Assembly (NCBI GenBank): GCA_030280995.1 | Contig: JASXTE010000026.1 | Span: forward strand, 283,091-347,090 | DNA: 64,000 nt | Direction: 5' to 3' | Origin: Hemileia vastatrix | Lineage: Eukaryota > Basidiomycota > Pucciniomycetes > Pucciniales > Zaghouaniaceae | Shown here: in pieces, positions 12,843 to 25,400 of the stretch | How positions within the stretch are numbered: position 1 is the stretch's first letter | How the letters are laid out: each line of letters opens with the position of its first letter | Program-made: the position numbers and the translations under genes | The notes under the pieces: model-generated | The model's database searches: none | Seen by the model: only the letters and a program-made list of their open reading frames with translations | What the model was told of the DNA's origin: nothing

Positions 12843-13608
12843 GGCGATTGTTTGAGGTGGTCGTTGATGCTGTATCGCCAAAGTCAGTTCCGGTTGATAC
12901 AAGTACACTTACTTGACCATGTTGACCATGTTGATAATTTGGCTGATAATGTGATGAAGTGAATACACTTAATTTACAATCAGATGATGTAATGACCCAT
13001 TGAGGATGAATCAATACACCAGCACATTTAATCTGTGTCAATTGATTAACAATAGTTACTTTAACTACAAATGACACTTCTTCCCAGGATGAAGCAAATC
13101 GATGACCAATTTTTTTGTTAATAATAGATGCATTTAACGATGCAGGTAATTTACTCTTGATACCATTATTTTCATGTTGATGTTGAGTAAAATACTTTAC
13201 TTGACTTACACAGTCAATTGGTACATTTGATATTTGATGATGATAACGATCATGTTGTTGATGATTATGAGAAGGAGTTGAAGGAGTTGAAGAATGAGAA
13301 TGAAAATGATGATGATGATTACTTTTACTTTCACCTCCAACAGGAATGGCGATGATATCACTTTGACCATTTATGTAATCAGCTTCATCATCAAATTTGA
13401 TGGAATTAAGTGAACCATTGCTTCTTAGTACTGCAGTAACAGCAGAAACATTTTCACAATGTACATTGGTATTGTTGAGTAATTGAATTTGTATGAGGAA
13501 AAAAATAACCACCAACAAAGGAACAATTTGATGTTTGATGGTCATTTTCATCATTTTGGGTGATGTTGAAGATGTTGTGGATGACACACAAGATGAAAAT
13601 AGTCGCAC
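12055..13608 (-). CDS. Secreted, probably GPI-anchored serine protease homologue (catalytically dead trypsin fold)
   Basis: A single-exon frame of 517 residues. A hydrophobic stretch at about residues 27-44 looks like a signal peptide; translation may start at one of the Met residues at 19-22. The middle follows the trypsin (S1) layout: CAGVLIHPQWVITSSDC matches the usual strand and Ala-Ala-His-Cys box, but the catalytic His is replaced by Asp (SSDC). LPVLLKLSTPL matches the DIALL strand with the Asp lost, AIGWSTYGGS matches the Gly-Trp-Gly loop, and LLPGSPVI sits where Gly-Asp-Ser-Gly-Gly-Pro is expected. It is therefore a pseudoprotease, which in arthropods often act as cofactors or binding proteins in immune and clotting cascades. 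The last 20 residues are hydrophobic after a Ser-rich spacer, like a GPI-anchor signal. Poly-Q (about 12) and poly-S runs sit in surface-loop positions. It is probably separate from the adjacent kinase gene, because it ends in a stop. Confidence 0.72.
12807..12843 (-). repeat. Coding (CAA)n, poly-Q in the protease homologue
   Basis: This is a pure TTG run on the plus strand, giving a poly-Q block between the first and second halves of the pseudoprotease domain. It lies where a surface loop is expected, so it may vary in length without breaking the fold. Confidence 0.9.
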
Positions 13609-13667
13609 ACTATGGGCGAATTAGTAGTGACCTAAGAAGTTCTGAAGTTGAAGAAGAAGAAGAAGGA

Positions 13668-13706
<39 letters not shown>

Positions 13707-16700
13707 GGAGAAGAAGGAAAACTAATAAGAAGATCTTTACTCTGCTTGACCCACAAAGACAATTATTTCCTTTGATTAATGTGACCGTGGGTTGTTTGTT
13801 CTGTCTGCTTGTTGACCATTGTTGATGTTGCAACTGCTGTTGTTGTTGTTGTTTTTGTTGTTCTTATTGCTAATACGTTTGAACATATATTAACAATTTG
13901 TTATGATAATTGGACAGAGTAAACGGATGAAATTGTGATGATGGCGATTTAATTGATCAATAAAAGGTTCTGTGCACTCGTACTCTAACTTTTAAACTGT
14001 TGTCATTCACATGAATAACTTTGAAACCATTCTTTTAGCAAATATTTTTTCCTTTCTCTTTTTTCAGCGTGAACAATTTTTCACACTTAGTTGATTTCAC
14101 AAACATTTTAACTTCCTTTTTTACACTTGAATCGGAACTTTGTTCTATTGTTTCATGTTTGAGAACAAAAATTGTATGAACAATCATTTACTACTTGACA
14201 ACCTTCAATTGTATGAGTGTCAATTATCCTTTTAACTCCTTTTAACTCGTGTGGTCAAGGTTTATAACATTGAATGAAATGAATGAAATGAATGAAATAA
14301 ATGAAATTTCTTCCGTTCAGTGAAAAGTTAAATTGTTCTGCAGTTGATTTCGAACTTTAAATCCTTCTTAAATGTGGTCAATATATCTAATATATGAAAA
14401 AATCAAAATTGATTCAACTTGATCGAATCAATTGATTTTGTATGCTTTTAAATCAATATTTTTTCATTACCAACATTCAATGGGAAGAATTTTCTCTCCG
14501 TTTTTCCTCTTTTCGCTTTTCTTGATCTTCTTTTACTATTTTCAAGTGAGAATGATGAAAAATACTTTGGAAGTGACAAGTGACGGTACAACAAGTATAT
14601 TCAATTGAATATACAATGATTTTCACTGTAGTGTGAAAGTCAGTATCAGACAATGACACAAGAAGAAAAAATTCCCGCACTCATTGAAAGAAGTCTACTC
14701 AAGTCTACTCAAGTCTACTGCAGCTGGCGATATAAAGATCCAGAAAGAAGGAAGGATGAAGGATGATGATGATGATGATGATGATGGAGAATAAAATGAA
14801 GGAGAAAAAAAAACTTTATCGATCGGTCGATTGAAGTTGTTGATCTTGGTACAAAATTGCCGATGATGATGATACAACAACAACACCGACAAAAAATAAC
14901 AACAGTCAGGTTGAACTTTTCCGACACAAAGTTAAGTTAAAACTGCAACAAAACACAAAGTGATCTTGAGGGGTAAAAATGTTTGCTGGTTCCTCCTCTT
15001 TTTCTAGACTAAGTGTATCCTCCCACTCGGAAAAAGTAAACCAACTGGTAGATACACAAACACACACACACAAACATACAATGACTGGTCAGTTATTTTT
15101 TTCTTTCTTTCTTTATTATATTTTCATTGGTTTAATGACACTTACACTCACACTGAGTGACTTGTCGGTCAAAGACTACCGACAACAGTTCATTATGCGC
15201 CACCTAAATATTCATCTTTATCATCATCAACATCTTGGCCCAAATAAACAGCAAGTAAGTGAGTGAAAGAGGTAACAAAAATTGCTGATGCGTTCAATAT
15301 GAAAATATTAATGAAAATAATAGAAAGAAAGACTCACACACAAACAGTCATATATACATACTGACAACTCTCACCTACTTGTCTAATGATGTCCAAGACA
15401 TGACACTCACTTGACCTGACTCACTTGACTTACTTGACTTAGTTGACCAGTGGTTTTAACTGGTCTGGGTGACTTTCACACACTTTTGCCAAGTGAAAAG
15501 AGTTCACCAGTCACGCATATGTGAAAAACAGATACACGATCCAGTCTTTCGGTCTTTGGGTCTTTCGGTGTTGGATGTTACTCAAAGTCTTTTACTTAGT
15601 TGAGTCTGTTAGTTTGAAGGCCCCTCCAAGTGAATAAGTCTGTGTATGTTGTTTATGTTGACCGGTCCGTGGGTGAAAAACAAAAGGCCAACAAAATGAC
15701 CAGTTTTACCATTTACACGGTAATTGAGTGAGCAAAGAGGCACCGAAAAAGGCCTTTTTCCTTGCCTTTTCATTAGATAAAGAGCAAAAGAATGGAGATG
15801 AACAAGAGGATGAAGAAGAAGAAGAAAGAGAAAAAAACAACAACTTACACAGTACAATTAATCAGATGACCAGCTAAAGTGCCCTTTGGCCTTTCTTCTC
15901 ACCCGGATGTTGGACAATTACATCAATTGAATTACAAATGGTGGTAAATTTTCCATTGAAATTTTATTCCATCTCAAATTGCACCAGTTGAGTGAATTTG
16001 ATTCTGACCACGCCCATCGATAAGAATTCAACTGAATGACTCAATGAATGATGCTTTTCTCCTTTATTCTTTCTTCTTCATACTTTGTCTTTGTCTCTGC
16101 GAGTGGATTGTGATTAAATCAACTACTAAAACATTTTTGCTGATAAAGGAGAACAAAAAAAAGAATAACACTTTTATCCTGGACAACAAATTGTTGTCAG
16201 CAGTAAATCGCTTGATCAGTATCAGCACCTTTAACAATGGCAATTTGTGTCAATCGATTAAATATCATATATTTTACTCAAGTACACTGTGTCCTGGAAG
16301 TATGTCTTATCGATGTGTTAGTCGTGTCTTTAACGATGGTAATTTAACCATAGTAAAAAGGGTCACACACACTTAATAACACACAGTAACAACAAGACAA
16401 TTACTTTAACTGGTGACAAATTAATTGGTTGTCTTATTTATCCTTTTCTGCGGTCAATTGTATAGATCGAGTTAATCTGTGTGCCTTTTAAAAGTTATGT
16501 AATGAATGCACACACACATTTTTAACTGATAAAAGGATAATATTTTATAATTACAGGCGAACAAAATTAATCCTCTTTCATCTCAGTGAATTAAAGTAAA
16601 GTTAAACTTTGATCTACACTCTGTCATCAACTTCAAGTCCTTTGGCCATTGTTGTGTCAGTTATACTTTCATCGACATCGACAAAGGAAAGCACATACAC

Positions 16701-17088
16701 AAAAAATTAATATTTGACATTCAATAGAATACATTATTACATTATCACATTATTACACTTGACATGAATACTTTTATCAAACGATTTTCATCCAACAATT
16801 TACGTTAAACATCCTCGTTAGATGACGCTTGTGGCACTTTTATTATCATCGGTGTTTGAGATGATTCAGATAATGCTGATGAAATCACAGAGAGAGAGAA
16901 AAGACAATTTACATCTGAGTGAATATTCGACGAGCAAGAAATACCCAAAACGACCTTTGACATTCTTATTGTCGTTGTTGTTGTCCTTGTTGTTGCAAGT
17001 GCAAGTGCGTACATCAGTTGAAAATTCATGTTGATATTATTTGAAAAGAAACAATTCGATTGAATAATATTTTACTTGATTTACCACC
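13609..17088. other. Intergenic region with microsatellites
   Basis: This region separates the protease homologue (-) from the GM2-activator gene (+). It holds GAT runs at 13669-13706 and 14764-14786, TGAATGAAA repeats at 14272-14305, and GT/CA tracts near 15056-15080. A minus-strand open frame at 16805-17029 begins with Met and ends before a stop. It contains a good pyrimidine-rich acceptor near 16875 but has no recognisable family. I regard it as a weak candidate for a small divergent gene and do not call it. Confidence 0.5.
13669..13706. repeat. (GAT)n microsatellite
   Basis: Twelve to thirteen GAT units lie about 60 bases upstream of the protease homologue start, within its probable 5' region. 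Confidence 0.9.
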
Positions 17089-17914
17089 ATGACAGCAGTT
17101 GTTCCATTTGTTTTGACAGCTACAATTTTATTTTCGCTGTCTCTTTATGTATTCTATCGAATTGAACTAAATGAACATCCAGAGGTACGTTTTACAACAT
17201 TGTCACATGACAAGTTTCCTTTCAAATATACTTTAAATGTTGCTGTTATTGTTATTTCTCTGTACATTTTTGTTATTCTTTAGTCAAAGGTCGATAAACT
17301 CGATAAACTCGATAATAAATTTGATAATAATTTACCTTCACATCTTAACATCGTCAACTTGAGTAACTTCAAGTGGACCATTTGTGATGATGCTGTGAGT
17401 CCATTGATGTCTATTCAATCAATTCAAGTGCTTCCTGATCCAATAGTCATCCCTGGAAACGTATTAATTTCTTTTTCCGCCATTTTAAATGGAACCATTG
17501 ATTCAACTACTCCGGTAAGTTCGATAATTGAATAAGTTGTATTTTGTTCTCTCAATTAATGATGATGATTATTCAGTTTCATGTGAGAATACAACGAAAA
17601 GCCATGGGTATCTGGTGGCCCATTCCATGTGAACATGGAGTTGGTTCTTGTGATTATGATGACTTTTGTCAAAAGTGGCCAATGCCAGGTCCATCTTGCC
17701 CTCAGGTGTACCAAGAAAACCAGAATTCCCTGTAATTGTCCATTTGATGCTGGCAATTACAATTTACCTCTTTCTGTTTATTACACACCTCGGAAATTCA
17801 ATACCTCACTGGTTGGAAAAAGGCGATTACTATGTCAAACTTTGGCTTTCACAACCTGACAGCAATTTGTACGTTACATGCATTGAATCTTACTTTACCG
17901 TTCGACCAGGTTAA
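17089..17914 (+). CDS. GM2-activator-like ML-domain lipid-binding protein, with two frame breaks
   Basis: GM2 activator proteins lift glycolipids out of membranes and present them to lysosomal hydrolases. Exons 17089-17184, 17284-17514 and 17577-17914 have GTACGT/GTAAGT donors and TTTAG/TTCAG acceptors. The start sits in a CCACCATGA context, and exon 1 encodes a signal peptide or signal anchor. Exon 2 gives FKWTICDD and PDPIVIPGNV; exon 3 gives GIWWPIPCEHGVGSC, DFCQKW, then IPCNCPFDAGNY and WLEKGDYYVKLWLS. All eight cysteines typical of GM2A are present. Exon 3 changes frame twice by +1, near 17715-17720 (a run of four A) and near 17785-17800, so it is 338 bases where 336 would fit. With both corrected the protein would be about 220 residues, near the family size. 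This is either two sequence errors or a recent pseudogene. An AATAAA at 17949 suits the 3' end. Confidence 0.8.
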
Positions 17915-17948
17915 ACACACACTGAGTCATGCAACTTGTTCTATAAGA

Positions 17949-17954
17949 AAATAA
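17949..17954 (+). terminator. Polyadenylation signal AATAAA after the GM2-activator-like gene
   Basis: AATAAA lies about 35 bases past the stop codon, followed by a second AATAAA-like string. The position is plausible for 3' end formation. Confidence 0.5.
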
Positions 17955-18135
17955 AGAGAATAAAAGTATCATCTTCATTGGAATAATTGTTTGGTTTCTT
18001 GTAAACAGACAAATCAACTACTTTTCTCTTACTTTTCTCTACTTTTCTCTTACTTTTCTCTAACTGTCTTAATCAAGTCGAGTGATTTTTTATAACTCAC
18101 CACTGAACAAATAATTCACCATCATCATCATCATC

Positions 18136-18258
18136 ATGATACAATTGACATTGTTATTTATTTATTTATTCCTTGCATCAGTTAATTTCCTTCAGTCCAA
18201 TGAAACTTTGTCGAATAAACTCTCGTCCAAGTCGATAAAATTGATTTTTCACGGGTAA
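18136..18258 (+). CDS. Short signal-peptide ORF, possible first exon of a lost tandem ML paralogue
   Basis: A 40-residue frame starting MIQLTLLFIYLFLASV, a good signal peptide, followed by a polar stretch with SNETLSNKL. It begins about 220 bases after the GM2-activator stop on the same strand. A GTAATC string near its end could act as a weak donor. The layout (signal peptide plus a short polar linker) resembles exon 1 of the gene upstream, but no ML-domain exon follows. It may be a truncated paralogue, a tiny secreted peptide, or chance. Confidence 0.25.
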   Translation: MIQLTLLFIYLFLASVNFLQSNETLSNKLSSKSIKLIFHG

Positions 18259-20600
18259 TCAATGGTTCAACTTATAGAGGGAAGAAAGGCAAGAAGCAAC
18301 ACTCAGATTACAAATAAGAACATGTAAAATGAATGCTGGACTTGACAATCATTAATTTATATCGAATTTCACGATCAACCAGTGAAATATCGACAAATCG
18401 ACAAGTCAAGTCGTTTGTTTGACACTCGATAGATGGCACTGCCTTACGAAGAGTTTTGAGACTAGTTTGTTGATTGCAGCTTAAAGGTTAACTTTGAAAG
18501 GCCAATTACCTGTCTAAGAGAGTGTCTGACAGTCTGTCTGTCTGTCTAACTGTGTCTAACGATGATCAATTAACCAAATGATCAATGGTAATACAAATGA
18601 TTTTTCAAGTTGACAAATGAAAAGAAAGTGAAAACATTGATAAAAAAAGGAGAAAAGAAAAATAAGGTCGAGTTAATGTTTGAACTCATTAAAGTGTAAT
18701 TAAGAAAAGAAGATGAAGAAGAAGAAAAAAAATTGAGGATAAAATCATTGAATACGAATGATGTTAACAAAGTATGTTGGTTGGTTAGTAGATACTTTTG
18801 TAGGTGATGGAAGAATGAAAGTAAGTTGAACAGGATGAAAAGTGTGTCTTGTTACTTCAGTTTGTACTGTAAATGTACTGCAAATGAGGATTTTATGTCA
18901 CTAGCAATTGAGAGAAATAAATCAGGGTGAAGCATAAATAGAAGAAACAAAAGTGAAAGAAGAAGAAGAAGGAGAAGAAAGTCTTCAGCCTGAAGAATTG
19001 AATGAAATGAAATGAAATGAGAATTTGATGTCACTCAAGTGAAAGGCAGATTAATGTAGATGTGTTAACTTGATTAAATTCAATGCAAGCCAAGTGCAAA
19101 CAAGTATACAATGTGTGTGTTTGACTGTTCATCACCGTTCAGTGACACATTACGACGAGACGAGGTGGATCGTGGTGGTATCTAAGGAGAGACCAAAATG
19201 CTTTTGACACAACACCCCTCACGACGAGAGAGGTGCAATTGTTGCTCAAGTATCAGTAAGAGTCAGGGTAAAATGACCCACAAGTGAATCTTGTGTCTTG
19301 TCTTGTTGTGGATAAAAACTTCGTTGTTCAACAGATCGGCCTTGTGAGTTACTTGGCCTACTTTTGTCACCTACTTACCATTGTCTTACTTTGTTTTGCT
19401 CAAGCACTTGGAAAATGACAACGATCGAAATAGTCGAAAACGTTCCAAAACCATGACAACAAGAGACATTGCGGGAGAGCGAAAGAGCTAAACAGCTAAA
19501 GAGAGAATGAGAAAGAAAAAAGTCATTTCAAGTGTCGAGTGAGAGTTTGTTGAACTCATCACTCTCCATAATTGAGCGAGTCGAGGTAGAGTAAAGTAAA
19601 GTGACTTTTACACCTGATGAGAAGAGAAAGTAAAAAAGTTGAACATGTTGATGAAGCATCATCATCTTATATAAATATATTGTGCCAGTGCCTTTTGACC
19701 TGTGCTCTGGTGATCTGGTGATCTGTTAATCTGGTGACTGATTTACCCAGAAAGTAAATTTGGCAACCCCAATAGGTGAAGCAAGTAAATAGTTCAATGA
19801 AAGTTATCAGTGCTTTTACCTGACCTGAGTGAGCGAAAGAGAATGAGAATGAAAGAAAGAAAGAAAGCAAAGCTTCTTCTACTGTTAAAATGTTCTCTCA
19901 AAACACACTTTCTTGTCCTCCTAACGAACAAACTGATCTGAAAATCTCAATTCATTCCCTTCAACATCCTTTCACTCGCCTCCTGATCTCCTTTTTTTGT
20001 CGGTACACTTTTCATAACAACAACAACAGCAACAACAACAGTCCACTATGAAAATGGGAACAGTACAATAAACTAAAGTAAAAGGAACTTAAGTACCTTT
20101 GTCCTTGGTTACGTAGCAACGTCGTTATCATCATCACCTTCAACTATTTTAGGGTAACTTTTCAGGGTCACGATGGTACACTTGTGCTAGTAGGTCAAAC
20201 CGGGTCGATTTGGTCGATATATGTGAATTTTTTTCTTCTTTCCTTTCTCTCTCTCTCTGCTTCACAACGTCCTTGTCCTTGTCCTAACTCAAGGTCTCCC
20301 TGGGTTGGCAACTGAGTGTGTACTAATCGTTTCCATTGCCAATCCACCTTTCAAACCACCAAGAAGAAGAAGAAGAAGAAGATGAAGATGAAGATGAAGA
20401 TGAAGAAGACGACGAAACTGGCTTCATCGACTTACTATTGTTGATAATGTCAATTCAAGCATCTTCTCACTCATCGATAAGTGGTCTTGTCATGTTAATT
20501 GAGTAGATTTGCATCATCTGCTTGGTTCATGCCAATGGATTGATCCAAAGAACATGTGTTTGACTTGGAGTGTGTAAGAGAGAGAGTGTGTGTGTGTGTA
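18259..20600. other. Intergenic region, no supported gene
   Basis: Mostly AT-rich simple sequence: TGTCTG repeats at 18525-18550, A/G-rich tracts at 18600-18740 and 18955-18990, CAA units at 20019-20040, and an AGAAGA/GATGAA run at 20362-20410. I find no frame with exon-like composition. Confidence 0.6.
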
Positions 20601-22010
20601 TTTGTATCTATGTGTGCAATTGAACTTCCACCAGTCGGTTCCATTGATGTAAACAGGGGTGTTGGGTAAGGTACACCCTCGTACAAACGAGGGTGAACCA
20701 TGAGAACTAAAAGTCTCAACAGTTGGCTTTACCAAGCTGTGACCTACTAGGCAATCGGTTTGTTGCATTGCCCTATCATCGTCTCCTCCTACCGACCGTG
20801 AATCGTGTAGATTGTAGTTAAATTGTCACTAGATCACCTTTGCGCAACGCGAGCCATGGACACTGTACTTTTTCACTCATAGTGGCCTTGGTACTGTACT
20901 TTCGTCCTTTATTACACAACGTAGTACCTTGAAAAGACTTGACATGAAATAAAAAGACTTCTCTGTTTACCAGAGACCTCCAAACAGCTGAGAGTATCAT
21001 TCAACTGTTCACAAAGTTACCTCGAGTCCTCATTGACAGTACTAACACAGTCTCCTTACCTACATTCATGTGGATCTGCTGTCAGTACAACACAGATACA
21101 CATTGACACATGCACTGACATTGATCTTGAACTGCCTTGACTGGTGATATCAGTACACGTGAAAAAATCAATCGACGTTGTCATTTACCATTTTTATTTG
21201 TGTTGCTCGTTCTATCGGTCCAACAGGGTAGAAAAAAATGACACTCACTTAGTCCACTCGATGATGGACACTCGAACTTATTTGACCGGCTCAAAGGTAA
21301 AAATATTCATGATTTAACATGTTCTATATTCAACTTTCTTATCTCTTTCAAGGGTTGAATCACACTGTCAATGATCGATATCAACCATGTCAAAGGTCAT
21401 AATCATGTCAAGGACGCGCCAGTAATTTAAGAACATCTCCCCTGTTGATACATGTTCTACTCTTTCTCGGAACCGGCCATCAGTGGCGCCTTCTCGAGCA
21501 CCAACAAGATTTCAAATCATACTACGACTTGATGAGACAAACATTCGACAATTCCTCAATCCGAGAAATAGTCGAGTTGCGACAGGCCAATGGCTCATTC
21601 CAGTAAATCTCTCAAATATCACTCAAAATACTATCATAGGAAAGAAGTTGCCTAGGAATCACAGATCCTTGCAAACAATCAACAGTAATTTATGTCAGAT
21701 TGTCAGACATTTGAAACCAAGTTCAAATGTTTCCTGGTCTTCTGAATTCCTATTGAGTGCATGTAAGTGTCTCCAAAACATGTAGGATGAAAATTATTCA
21801 ATCAAGTCAATTCAATTCAATTGATTGAGACTGTTGTCACTAACGGATAACTGTTTAATGTCTCTATATTTAATTATGATTTCATTATGCACAGAGTGGC
21901 AATCTTAAACTTGGTTTAATTTCAGATCATCTCTCGAACACACATTATCTTGAAACACTTTGACTTTTCCATGTTAACTCAAAACCAGGGCAGATGATCC
22001 ATTTTCATTT
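20600..22010 (+). other. Unidentified coding-like block with exon-like pieces on the plus strand
   Basis: Unlike its surroundings, this block has almost no repeats. On the plus strand several open pieces are flanked by splice-like sites: about 21271-21314 (LDDGHSNLFDRLK, then GTAAAA), about 21354-21400 (GLNHTVNDRYQPCQR), about 21487-21605 (WRLLEHQQDFKSYYDLMRQ, then GTAAAT), about 21692-21765 (NLCQIVRHLKPSSNVSW, then GTAAGT) and 21927 to about 21965 (HLSNTHYLETL, stop). The last three join in phase; the earlier joins do not all keep frame. Bases 20600-21000 read open on both strands, including ITFAQREPWTLYFF on the plus strand and TFSSHGSPSFVRGC on the minus strand. I do not recognise the product. 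A divergent gene, perhaps with frame errors, or remains of a transposon are both possible. Confidence 0.3.
20674..20695. other. Perfect 9-bp hairpin
   Basis: CACCCTCGT, a four-base ACAA loop, then ACGAGGGTG. It is a GC-rich stem inside otherwise AT-rich DNA and inside the unidentified block. Its function is unknown. Confidence 0.6.
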
Positions 22011-22470
22011 TCGATCATAAAATATCGGCAGAATCTTGTGCTCGATATTCTCATCACTGGAGACCTTTGAAAAGACGTTCTATGATCTGTCGTCGAGTTC
22101 TTCTGTCTAGATGATTCAGTGAAGGGAATATTCCATCCGTGTTGAAATGAAATGGATGACTTGATGGAATTTATGAACAATCAATCTGAGAACCTAATTA
22201 ACTGGGAAATTACCGATAACAATGGTGATTAGTGAAAAGTATCGAACATGGTTGAATAATTAAATGAAATAAACTTCAATAAGATGAAATAGTGACAAAA
22301 ATGTATTTATTCTGTGTCAAGTTAAAACCAACAGCCAAGAGTCAATTAGTAATGGAAAGATATTGACAATAAGTGCAAGGCAATTTTCTGCGGGATGATT
22401 GAACAAAGAAATAATTAAATTGCGAAAAGACAAATTCGACGAGTAAGACAGAAAAAGTTCGTTATGAAAA

Positions 22471-25400
22471 TCAAATGAGATGACTTTCACGGATGGATTT
22501 AGGATCTGCAAGGTGGTTTTCGAGTGAGTCATCAGCTGACATAGACTTGGAGTCATCTTCAGTGGAAGGTTGAGCTTTGGAATCATTTGAAACTTGAAAG
22601 TCAGGTAGATCAGGACGATTTTTATTCTTGGATGAATGACTAAGATCTTTCAAAAATGACTTGCCTGGCCGAAGAGTGCCGAATTTCTTGATGGCCTTAA
22701 GAGGAGATTTCGAAGTTGCTTTGGATAAACTGGATGCAACTTTAGTAGAACCGGTAGATGTGTCATCACTTGCCGTGGTTGTTTTGTCCGAACAACTCTT
22801 CTTCAATGTTAAGTACTTTTCTTTTTTTTCCTTTTTTTCACGCTTTTCCATTTCTTTACGTTCTTTTTTTTCTTGCTTTTCTCGTTTTTTATCTAACTTC
22901 TTCTTATCTTCAGATCCAACATTATTATTTGATGAAGTTTCACCATCATTACCTTTTGAAGGATGATATATGCGGGTTTCGATGATGCCCATGTCATTTT
23001 CAACCAGGAACCGATTGAGCACGCGATCTACCAATGGACTTTTGATACTTTTTTTCAATTTATCAACCTGATTGTCAAAATCGGGCCTACAAATACAAAG
23101 AAGGGTAAAAGAAGAAAAAAATATTATTAAATAAGACCAAGTGTTATCTAGGTTAATAGAAAATAGACAAAGTTCACAGGAACATTCAACTTATTTTTGG
23201 CACAATGATGGTGCCATTATTTGCGATGAGGTAAACACTGTAATAGACAGGATGTAACAGTAACAACAATAACAGCAACAACAACAACAACAAGCATAAC
23301 AACTGATTGACCTGGATTTGGTGAAGATTCATTTTTTAATACACACCTTTTATCAATTTTGGTCATATTTTCGACCACTTCGTTTCTTTGATCTATAACT
23401 TCAATCAACCTGGTCAATAATTCTTGCGACTTGGATTCTTGTTCAGCGGTTCTTTTGAAAGCTGGTATCAATTCAATTTGTCTAATTTCATACTCTAAAT
23501 CGGCATGCTCTTGTTCCAATTTATGTTCACGTCGTGCAAAGACAAGTTCTTCTTGTTTACGTGCCAATGTACAAGTTTCACGAGCCAGCTCGAGATACTT
23601 GTAAATACTTGACTCCATTTCGTTTGATTCATTGTCTAAATTATTGGCAAAAAATTGATCAATGTGTGACAATTCTTTAGAAACTTCACAACAACGATCA
23701 CCAATTTCATTCAAATTCTTTTGAATTGATTCAAGTGAACCGATGACAGTTCGACGAATGGCTTTAGGTGGTGCTGGAGCTTGTCTTTTTTTACGAGGAG
23801 TTTTAATTGGAACATTTGGCGAAATGGCAAAGTCAGATTCGTTAGTGGCTGAAACATTGGCAGAGGACAAGCGATGAGATGGAGGAGATGAATTGCTACA
23901 TAAACTATGCATTGATGCAGCATCTGAGTTTAGACCTAAATTGGCGAGAGATGATGACAGGGACGAATTTGAAGTAATATTACAAGGACTTGGTGGTTTA
24001 GGTGCAGGAGACTTTTTCTTTCGGCGTTCGATAGATGGTGATTCTGGAGAAAGAGCATCACTGGTAGCATTGAGGACCTTCAAAACATCTCCAGGAGCTG
24101 GTGGAGGAGGAACAGTTGGACGAGTTAATCGACAAGAACTCCGAGCACTTGGTGATAAACCAGGTGAATGTTTACGCAGAGATACCGGAGAAAATCGTTG
24201 TTCGGAGGTAACTGAAACATTTAAACTCATTCGAGGTTTAGGAACTGGATTGATCGACAAGAGGCGGTCATTGGTTCCTCTGGAAGTATTAGGAGTAGAG
24301 AAAAGAATTGATTCTTCCATACTCTGTTGCTCATTGTCATCGTCATCATCGCCGAAAGGATTGAGTGATTTATCATATTCATCATTTTTCTTGCATTCAT
24401 TGCGATGCGATTTATCCTGACCACGCGATGCAGGTCCTTTTGTATCACTTTCTACATGTATACTTTGAGTGGTTTCATCATCTTCGCCATCTTCACCAAA
24501 AGGATTCAAATCATCAGGATACTTGATAGTTGGTTTAGAAGATACAATTTTAGAATCATTTAAGGGTTGATTAGATGACAAATTAGTCGATTCGATAGGT
24601 GGTTCAGGTGATTCTCGGGTTTCATGGATTGAAGAAGTTGCTGATGAATCTGGTGTTTTACATGATTTAGTTGATCCAGTTCCTCTTAAACTACGAGGTT
24701 TGGGCGTTGGCGTTAACATTGGTGCAGTGGATGCGGTGTTTGATTTGTTTTTAACAGGAAGAGAATAACTGTCGGTGGCTTCACTTGTAATGTTGACTAT
24801 GCCATTTATGGCGTCATAACTGTGAGTGTTTTCAATTGAGACAGCCGATGATGGTTGTCGAAGAGAGTGTTGTTGTTGTGCCTGCTGCCTTTGTAATGAA
24901 ATACCATTGACTTTCACGGTTGACACATGAGAAGAGTTTTTCGATGTCGTGTATGAATAATTAGCCGACCCATTGGCGAATTTTTCTACTTGTACACTTG
25001 AATCAATACTTTGACAGTTTTCTTCTACTTCTCCTTCTTCGTCATCGAATGGATTTAAGTCTTCTGGATATGAGTCGTCACATCTTACTGAAGAAGTGAC
25101 AGTGGGTTTACTTGAAGGTGACTGATGAGTCATTTCACTTTTATTCAATTGGACTGAATGCCTTGTACCACTTTCAATAACGACAGTAGTGGATTTTACA
25201 GATACACTGTTTTGAAGATCACTCGAGTGAGGCTGATCATTCAAGTCTATAATCGATGACTCATCTTCAATCAAAGGCGTGTTTGAAGAATATTTAAGAG
25301 GCGATTGATGATGAACTTGCCTTTTTTCTTCACCAAATAATGGATCTGAAAGAGCAAACGACAAGTGTGACGACGAATTTAATGTACCGTGTAATGACTT

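Noticed and set aside
3698..13608. Fusion of the protease homologue with the receptor kinase as one protein
   Set aside because: The protease frame ends in a stop, and no donor near its end joins the kinase exons in phase.
22661..24420. Plus-strand frames of 101 and 175 residues
   Set aside because: They are antisense shadows of the EHBP1-like exons.
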